Below, in pieces: positions 57,716 to 64,000 of a stretch of 64,000 nt of DNA. Below the pieces are notes generated by a model. That model was not told where the DNA came from and did not search any database. It saw only the letters and a program-made list of their open reading frames with translations. The stretch spans positions 16,955 through 80,954 of the forward strand of contig JAVTVY010018697.1 of NCBI GenBank assembly GCA_036873755.1, read 5' to 3'. Origin of the DNA: Hanleya hanleyi. Taxonomy: Eukaryota; Mollusca; Polyplacophora; Lepidopleurida; Hanleyidae. Numbering within the stretch: the stretch's first letter is position 1; the number at the start of each line of letters is the position of its first letter. A program made the translations under genes and the position numbers.

Positions 57716-58141
57716 TTTGATATATGTTGGCATTTGTGGGAAGTTAATGCTGGGTCGACATCGGGCCTTACAGACTAGTATTTTGTGTTACAATGCCGTC
57801 ATTTTCATCTGACGACGATACAGCTCACCAATCCCCAGTGTTCGAGTGGTCACAGCGACACAGCTCACCAATTACCAATATACGAGTTGTCAGAGCATAT
57901 TCATCATAGCTCTGTAGATTTGTATCTAATACCGCTTATGCCGGTGCCAGGGGCCGTGTAGTCATGTCATCCAAGTTGCCACATGAACAGGTACAATAAA
58001 AGCGTACCTGAGATACAACACATATCACAAATCGATAGATTCTTGGTATGTGCTTCAGAATAGGTTAACCAGAAGACTAGACTGTGAAGTCATGTGACTC
58101 TGTCAGTATGTCGGCACCTCTTCCCTTATATGTGTTGTAAT
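57716..58141 (+). mobile_element. Short Naiad-related element (NRE)
   Basis: It runs from TTTGATATATGTTGGC to TTATATGTGTTGTAATT, collinear with 5540-5963. It has the CCGCTTATGCCGGTGCCAGG block and the intact hairpin CAGGTAC/GTACCTG followed by AGAT. It does not include the GGAC/GTCC module of the tandem copies at 1-975, so that module lies beyond this element edge. Confidence 0.85.
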
Positions 58142-58769
58142 TATTTTGGTTGTTAATTCCAATATGATGAAACTTTTTTTAGGATGACACCAAAGTTTGT
58201 TACAACAACAACATTCCACAATAATAATATTAAACTGCGCTCAGATATATCAAAACAGAAATCAAAAGTCCAATTAAAGATGTTGTGTGTCTCGTGTGGG
58301 CTCCGTATTGACATTGTCTGGGATCTGGTCGGTGGCTTGTGCATGTTCTTGTAGTTGAGCTTAAGTTTTCGTCTCCAAAGTGGGGCATGAATGTTCAAGT
58401 TCGACGTATTGTGCCGTGAATGTGTAGAATCAACCCGTAAACGCGAAAGACAGTTATCATAAGAGTTAGATTGATTCAAGGTGCCGATCGCAATACAGTT
58501 ATTCTGATAATCTAATCTCTCAACAAAATGTCACCAGGGCGCGTTTCAGAATATATATACAGGAAGAACGTCAAATTTGCGCCCAGGCAGGGTTTGTGGA
58601 CTAGTATTCAAGGCAGAAAAGTATTTTTGGGTCCTTAGATTTCAAGTCCATGGAACACTTGCGATAGGCCATGGGTGATATATTTGCGGCACGGGTGTTC
58701 AGACGATACATTCGAAGCGATTGGAAGCTGCATTTCTGAACAAAATTGACAATACCCCGATTTCTTCCC

Positions 58770-58842
58770 TGCGAGTAGAGAGAGAGAGAGAGAGGGGGAG
58801 AGAGAGAGAGATAGAGAGAGCGAGAGAGAGAGAGAGAGTTAC
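58770..58842. repeat. (GA)n microsatellite
   Basis: Long runs of AGAGAG with a few interruptions, directly next to the 3' end of the LINE at 58845-63560. Confidence 0.9.
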
Positions 58843-59397
58843 GGTTTAACGTCGCGTTCACCAATATTTCAGCCAGAAGTATTACAGCAAAAACAAGTTG
58901 ATAACCCAACAATCCAGTAGTAATCAACGCAACACACCATGTACATACAATAAAATTTATACAACAAACCGATTTCTCTCAGTCGACTAAAAATATCTTC
59001 TAGAGTACAGCTGCTTGATAAAAAGAATCTCTTACAATCTTAAAATCTATACATTCGATCAGAATATGTTTCACTGTGAGATCTTCGCGGCATGGAATAC
59101 ACCTTAGGACTGGTTCCTTTTTTAAATGTTCGTGAGTTAATCGTGAATGGCCGATTCTACATCGGCTTGATCGAAACGCTTCTCGCTGCTCAGATGAGTA
59201 TATCCTACAGTTTTTTGAAACTCATGAAGTTTGTTATTATCCGCAGCATCTCATAACGATTGCCCCTGCACACCCAACACTCATAATGGATACAACAGAA
59301 AGAAAAAAAATATAAGACAGACCCGAGGAACCTTTGTGCAGGTTTCTCGGCCGAGTCTCTAATAGTTTGAAATGCACTAAGACCTTTTTCAATCCAA

Positions 59398-60348
59398 ATG
59401 ACAGATATATTTCTGACCGCAAAGCAAGGCCACGACATCAAACCTTGTAACATTGCGCTTGATGATTGTCTCACGTGTCCACTCTTTAATACTTCAGCGT
59501 CATTTAGTTCCGCGTTAACTGGTAACTCATATTCTGTAAACTCGTATGTTGATCTTAGTTGTTCTACTACAAACTGTATTTATTTAGTTTCCTGTAAGAA
59601 GTGTGGTCAACAGTATGTTGGCAAGACCACCCAAAAACTCCATCTTAGGGTGAATGGTCACAGAAAAGCCGTTAGGAAAAAGCAATTGCTTATAAGTAAG
59701 CATTTTTCTGGACCCGACCATGGCTGGGACAACTTTAGTATTCAAATCATAGACGTCGTCTATCCATCTACCAAGGATTCCCCCTTTGGATTTGAGAGAA
59801 AAATTCGAGAACGGGAACTATTCTGGATGCTAGAACTTGGCTCAGTGTTTCCGTATGGTTTAAATGATAATGTCAGTGGGTTCGGCAATGTTACAAACCG
59901 CCGTTCAAATATATCCAGTATTACCCAGCTATTTAAACCCCATCAACGGAGACATCGCAGCCATGGTTGGAGAAAGTTTAATAGTGCGATGATTCACGAC
60001 CATATCACTTTAAATTACTTAGTGGGTTTAACTAACACACCCAATAGTACACATAGCTTACTTACAGTTCTGTATGCGTTACATATGGGAGCTTTAAATC
60101 ATATAGCCAGAGATATACAACAATCTGCGTCTTCAGGAAATATAATACCACCCAAAATCACTAAAGTATGTCAAGATATAGCGTATATTCGGTGGTATCG
60201 TCCAGTGAACATAATCGAAACATCCCAAGATCGGATTTTCTTGAAACTCAACTATTTAGATAAAGGATTGGACATTATTAATTTACCTCGAATCCTGAAT
60301 GATCCCGAGGTACGCAACACTGTATCAAACTATTTTAAGTTCACATAA
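59398..60348 (+). CDS. Naiad GIY-YIG endonuclease part (316 codons to first stop)
   Basis: This nuclease would nick target DNA for retrotransposition. Residues 60-75 read CIYLVSCKKCGQQYVG: CIY and YVG stand for the GIY and YIG motifs, with Cys66 and Cys69 between them. His88 and His102 follow, completing the CCHH arrangement seen in Penelope-like nucleases. Arg84, Glu130 (in REREL) and Asn146 (in YGLND) fit the catalytic positions. The start at 59398 is simply the first ATG; the true start is uncertain, because an in-frame TGA lies 27 bp upstream. The frame continues past the TAA at 60346 without a shift, so that stop is most likely a nonsense mutation and not a real end. Confidence 0.85.
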   Translation: MTDIFLTAKQGHDIKPCNIALDDCLTCPLFNTSASFSSALTGNSYSVNSYVDLSCSTTNCIYLVSCKKCGQQYVGKTTQKLHLRVNGHRKAVRKKQLLISKHFSGPDHGWDNFSIQIIDVVYPSTKDSPFGFERKIRERELFWMLELGSVFPYGLNDNVSGFGNVTNRRSNISSITQLFKPHQRRHRSHGWRKFNSAMIHDHITLNYLVGLTNTPNSTHSLLTVLYALHMGALNHIARDIQQSASSGNIIPPKITKVCQDIAYIRWYRPVNIIETSQDRIFLKLNYLDKGLDIINLPRILNDPEVRNTVSNYFKFT

Positions 60349-60897
60349 CCTCCTTGCATTTCATATAAGTATACTAAATCTAAAGCCACTAAAATATTCA
60401 ATTACTCTAATGCTGTCAAGGAGTTTGACTGGAACTTATACACGTCGGGGGGGGGGGGCTATAGTTGTGATTGTGAATCGTCGAACTTTATCTATACACT
60501 ATGCAAACATGTTGCGACTGCTGACCTTGATGTGGTGAGTGATAAGGACCTAAGATTACTCCTGATGAAGGGACCTAAATATAGAGAGCTGAGAAATATA
60601 AATCTGAAGGCCGACCAGAAGATAGTCCTGTCTGCTTTGGAACAGTACGTTATTGATTGATCAAAGCGAGAAAAAGTTGAACCTACAGTAGTCGCTGATT
60701 GGCTGGACCTCACAACGAGCAAGGTCGTTGAAACAATCCGCCATATTGACAGAAGTACCCTTCCCCGAGCAAAACAAGTACTGAGAAGCCCCAATTCGCA
60801 AGAAGTTCTAGCTAATCTCCAGAGTAAATTCGGCATAGTCCCAGCAGACAAAGCTCCAAATAATATAATATTCATATGTAAATATTACTATTACCAG
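60349..60897 (+). pseudogene. Naiad linker region with CxC motif, one internal TGA
   Basis: In the same frame as both flanking parts. It contains YSCDCESSNFIYTLCKHVAT, the CxC-type linker motif, then KGPKYRELRN and, around the TGA, VID-stop-SKREKVEPT. The second Naiad copy has Trp at that codon (IEWSKREKVEPT, minus strand near 6904). The segment FGIVPADKAPNNIIFICKYY leads into the RT. A run of 11-12 G at about 60454-60465 encodes glycines and is prone to slippage. Confidence 0.85.
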
Positions 60898-62157
60898 GTG
60901 CTGGTTGAAGAATTGAATGTAAACATATCGTCATCAAATACGTCTACTTACTCTCAAACTGCATTTACTCTGGAAGATTTATTTAACAATCACAAAACAT
61001 TTCTCAAGGAAAGAGGTATTTGTCTTCCAACCAAACATAACGATATACCAAAGGTATACTGGACTCCCAAAATACATAAACCACCATACAAAGTTAGATT
61101 CATAGCTGGTTCTAGAAGCTGCACCACCAAGCTTCTTTCAACCTTGTTGACGAGGGCCCTTCAGGAGGTAAAAGCATTTTGGGAAAGGTGTTGCGCCACT
61201 ATTTATAAAAACTCTGGCGTTGAATGTATGCGGATATTGAAAATCTCAAAATGTCTAACGGAAGAACTTGATGCTAAAGGTCACATACCGTACAGACATG
61301 TATCCACATGGGATTTCTCGACTCTCTATACTACAATCCCTCATCAGGACCTTATTGACCGTCTAAAATCATTAATAGTATCTGTGTTCAAGAAAACTGA
61401 TCGTAGATATATTAATGTCGGAAGCCATAAAGCATTCTTTAACTCTACTACATACAAGAGATATCATTCATGGGATGTTTCTTTGTTTATAGAGTTGCTT
61501 GAATTTCTCATTAAAAATATCTATGTGAAATTTGGCAACACAATATATCAACAGCATGTAGGTATTCCAATGGGTACTAATTGTGCACCCCTATTGGCTG
61601 ACCTATATCTGTTCTCTTATGAATATGACTATACGCAGGCACTTTCAAAAACCGATCCATCCAAAGCCCGTTCCTTCTCATTCACCAAACGCTATATAGA
61701 CGATCTTCTCGCTGTGGATAATCGCTATATAAATGACGCAGTGAAGGATATATATCCACCTTCACTGGATTTGAAGGAAACTACAGATGGCCCTACAGGC
61801 ACATCATATTTAGACCTATATCTCTATAAAAATGAAGCGGGCCTTCTCTCTCATCCACTGTATGACAAAAGAGATGATTACAATTTCAACATCGTAAACT
61901 ATCTCTTTCTGGACAGCAATATTCCAGTGGGACTTGCATATGGCGTATACATATCACCCCTACTAGCATTTGCTAGATCCTGTGTCAAATGTGACGATTT
62001 TAATCAACGTCACAAAACATTGTTGCAGAAACTTATAAAACAGGGCTCCACCGCCGAGCGCCTCCACTCAAAGTTTCTCAAATTTGGCGATATATATCGC
62101 ATGCTGATAGCAAAATACGAGCATAGCGTGCAAGATCTATGGCGTCACGTTTCGTAA
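60898..62157 (+). CDS. Naiad reverse transcriptase part (419 codons, intact frame)
   Basis: RNA-dependent DNA polymerase of the Penelope/telomerase-like group. Visible motifs: VYWTPKIHKPPYKVRFIAGS (residues 53-72); the catalytic Asp139 in STWDFSTLYTTIP; GIPMGTNCAPLLADLYLFS (222-240); the catalytic YIDD at 266-269 (codons from 61693); and a thumb region with YDKRDDYNFNIVNYLFLDSN. The stretch between the first two motif groups (about 95-135) is where the insertion-in-fingers domain would lie. The ATG at 60898 is internal; the natural protein starts upstream. The frame ends at a TAA shared by the truncated copies. Confidence 0.9.
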   Translation: MLVEELNVNISSSNTSTYSQTAFTLEDLFNNHKTFLKERGICLPTKHNDIPKVYWTPKIHKPPYKVRFIAGSRSCTTKLLSTLLTRALQEVKAFWERCCATIYKNSGVECMRILKISKCLTEELDAKGHIPYRHVSTWDFSTLYTTIPHQDLIDRLKSLIVSVFKKTDRRYINVGSHKAFFNSTTYKRYHSWDVSLFIELLEFLIKNIYVKFGNTIYQQHVGIPMGTNCAPLLADLYLFSYEYDYTQALSKTDPSKARSFSFTKRYIDDLLAVDNRYINDAVKDIYPPSLDLKETTDGPTGTSYLDLYLYKNEAGLLSHPLYDKRDDYNFNIVNYLFLDSNIPVGLAYGVYISPLLAFARSCVKCDDFNQRHKTLLQKLIKQGSTAERLHSKFLKFGDIYRMLIAKYEHSVQDLWRHVS

Positions 62158-62560
62158 CTTGTGGCTAATTCCGCTTAACCCGGGGCTAGGGGCCGTATGA
62201 ACCCATGTACTTCAAGATCCTCATGGTACTCATATGAACAGTCACAATCAAAGCGTGACTGAGATACATCATTCTTTAGATGACGACCTTACAACGAATA
62301 TTATGGATTAAGAATACTGATCAGCGATACGGATTTGATATTTTTGGAGCATCATGATGTCTTGCCGGCATCATTGAAAACTGTTGACCGCTTCTCTCTT
62401 GCAGGAAACAAGCCTATGTTTATGTATACTATGATTGTCTTTTTTGAATTTGGTGCTAATACTGTTATATGGAATATGAAATAGGTCTTTGGATTATGGA
62501 CGCGGATATTCTCTAATGGACGACGGCTGAATTATGGATGACGGACCAGACGCTTGTAAT
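62158..62560 (+). other. Naiad 3' tail with conserved hairpin
   Basis: After the stop: CCGCTTAACCCGGGGCTAGG and GGGCCGTATGAACC, the hairpin at 62239-62261 (CAGTCAC, loop AATCAAAGC, GTGACTG, then AGATA), ACATCATGATGTCTTGCC, and the end TGGACGACGGCTG to GCTTGTAAT. The same tail is found at 3554-4120(-), 5200-6038(+), 32590-33200(-), 48980-49370(+) and 50420-50818(+), always with the same 3' end. Confidence 0.85.
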
Positions 62561-63560
62561 TCTCACATAAGCACAGATAGAGGGTCTGAAATCGCTAAAT
62601 GGGATTCCAACAGGATCAACCTCATTATTTGGGCTGCCCTAGCTATTTCATCAGCTTCGGTATTTCCTTTGATGTCAACGTAGCTAGGCAACCAAACAAA
62701 ACACAACATCAATCTGTTGATGAAATCTACAGTCATATACTGTAGAACTGTAGAATGTTCAAGATAGTGGGATGAGTCTTCATCGCTTGAAGGCATGACA
62801 TTGAATCTGGGAATATGACATATTTTCTTCCTATTGTAGACCCAATACATTCTAAAGTTGACAATAGAGCTTTGACTTCGGCAGTGGAATTTTTACTTGA
62901 AAATCGACAGGTTTTAGATTTGGGACTAACGATAGTAGCACACGCTGCTCTCTCACCATATTTAGAACCATGTATATAAATAGCTTGATGTGATCTGTAC
63001 TTTTCTCTCAATTGACCAAATTCTAGTGTATTCACGAGATCGCTCGTGTCTGCCTTTTTATATTTCGTCATTGTAATATCTACCACCGGTCTGGCTAACT
63101 GTCATGGTCAAACTGATAAGAGCTTAAATAAAAGTTTACTAAGCTTAATACTAGCTGCTACAATGTGTGCTTTCATGTGAATTCCAAGGGGTGAAATAAT
63201 GGAGGGTTTCTCTAAATACAAATCCACATATTGAGGGTTCAAAAGACAGTTATATGCAAGATTTGATCGATTAGCTCGCAATTTTATGATATATTGCAGT
63301 GCTAGTTTAATAGCATACCATGGCGTTTTACGCCAATAAATGACGTTCAACGTAGAACACAGCAAATCAAGGACTAACTATAACGTGGTTGCAAGCCTTT
63401 TTAAAATTCGAAAAGATTTCCTTCGATAGATATTTGAACTAGAGCCTTAGGCACTGAAACGGGGCTACTTAAATGTAAAACAGGCTGTTGGAATAATTCC
63501 ACTAACTCTTTGATGTTCAGTCCCCATGGCGAAGAGCCATACGATTTGTAGTCTCACACA

Positions 63561-64000
63561 TTTATCTCAATAAGGTACTAGGTACACCCCTACTTTGGAA
63601 GGTTACACATTCTGACAATGGTTGTATGCAGACTTGTACATGTAGAGCACTGCATGCTATCTAAAATTTGGAATTTGACCCTATCAATTAACCCTATCAG
63701 CTAAGTGGACCAAGCCATTGACCTAGGTCATGCATGTGTCATGCATGTGTCTATGTTCTAAATGGTATAGAGGGCCTGGTGGAGGGGATGTTTGTGTGAC
63801 AGTTCAAAAGTTACATACCGTGTATAGAATTTCTGCAAGAATGGAAGCCTAGAAAATTAGAATTTCTCGCCAACATGGCAAACATATGATAAGCCTGCCT
63901 TAAACTATTTTCTTCTGCATTTGTTAAGTGATCTAAATAAAGTTTTTATCAACCAGTGATTTATGACATCCTTTCAGGAAAACACTCTAAGTCAACCTCT
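63561..64000. other. No gene recognised
   Basis: No motif, terminus or repeat from elsewhere in the window was recognised up to the right edge. Confidence 0.5.

Larger units (their letters stand above)
59263..62560 (+). mobile_element. Naiad-type Penelope-like retroelement, nearly full length
   Basis: The element encodes, in one frame, an N-terminal GIY-YIG endonuclease, a linker with a CxC motif (CDC at 60466-60474) and a reverse transcriptase. This permuted order defines the Naiad/Chlamys group; canonical Penelope elements have the nuclease at the C-terminus. The 3' tail (62158-62560) holds the block and hairpin shared with NREs and ends GCTTGTAAT, like all other copies here. It lies inside a LINE in opposite orientation. 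Two in-frame stops (60346-60348 TAA, 60658-60660 TGA) make it non-coding as it stands. Confidence 0.9.
58845..63560 (-). pseudogene. LINE remnant (RT end, linker, RNase H, C-terminus) split by a Naiad
   Basis: The minus-strand order is: 63560-63108 RT end and linker (KLALQYIIKLRANRSNLAYN, IISPLGIHMKAHI); 63086-62563 RNase H (YIHGSKYGERAACATIV, FPDSMSCLQAM, CFVWLPSYVDIKGNTEADEI); then, after the Naiad at 59263-62560, the C-terminal tail from 59262 to 58845. The first catalytic Asp of the usual TDGS block reads His, and frames shift, so the protein is dead. Its 3' half matches 976-1630, which shows the sequence before the Naiad landed. Confidence 0.85.

Noticed and set aside
60492..60875. 127-codon minus-strand frame inside the Naiad
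   Set aside because: It is the complement of the linker and RT start, whose plus-strand reading carries the family motifs.
62231..62265. SECIS element in the Naiad tail (ATGA ... AA ... GA)
   Set aside because: Only 8 nt separate ATGA from AA and 13 nt separate AA from GA, shorter than animal SECIS elements require. The in-frame TGA it might serve is better explained as a Trp codon mutation.

Overview
The window is eukaryotic, almost certainly from an invertebrate animal and most likely a bivalve or related mollusc. It is AT-rich, mostly non-coding and dense in transposable-element relics. It carries short exons with clean GT/AG borders. The best-preserved element is a Naiad-type Penelope-like retroelement, a lineage known to be abundant in invertebrates including clams. 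The organism call is inference; the element and gene calls rest on residues seen in the sequence.

One host gene is supported. Six minus-strand exons between 23603 and 7266 encode the N-terminal half of an ACSF2-type mitochondrial medium-chain acyl-CoA ligase: 23405-23603, 16145-16273, 15116-15169, 13597-13715, 7954-8071 and 7266-7361, in transcription order. The first exon(s), possibly one small internal exon, and the C-terminal half were not found; the C-terminal half probably lies beyond the left edge. The introns are full of repeats.

Layout: 1-2549 holds tandem copies of a short Naiad-related element, a LINE RNase H remnant and a composite tRNA-headed SINE insertion. 3554-7000 is one broken minus-strand Naiad copy with three further insertions in it. 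7266-23603 is the ACSF2 region. 24210-25210 is another decayed LINE. 25211-58140 has no recognised host gene: it holds Naiad tails, TTAA-flanked MITEs, SINEs, tandem arrays, a long hairpin element and TCGCGA-rich repeats. 58845-63560 is a LINE split by a nearly full-length Naiad (59263-62560). That Naiad has an N-terminal GIY-YIG nuclease, a CxC linker and a reverse transcriptase in one frame, broken by only two stop codons.

The most interesting signal is a small hairpin shared by the Naiad 3' tail and several families of short elements. It keeps its loop and its 3' flank (AGAT) while the stem changes on both sides by compensatory substitution. The short elements look like non-autonomous partners of Naiad that carry the same RNA structure. 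The second is a TTAA-targeting, piggyBac-like MITE that carries a pair of cAMP-response elements and YY1-type motifs; one insertion is proven by a paralogous target site inside the window.
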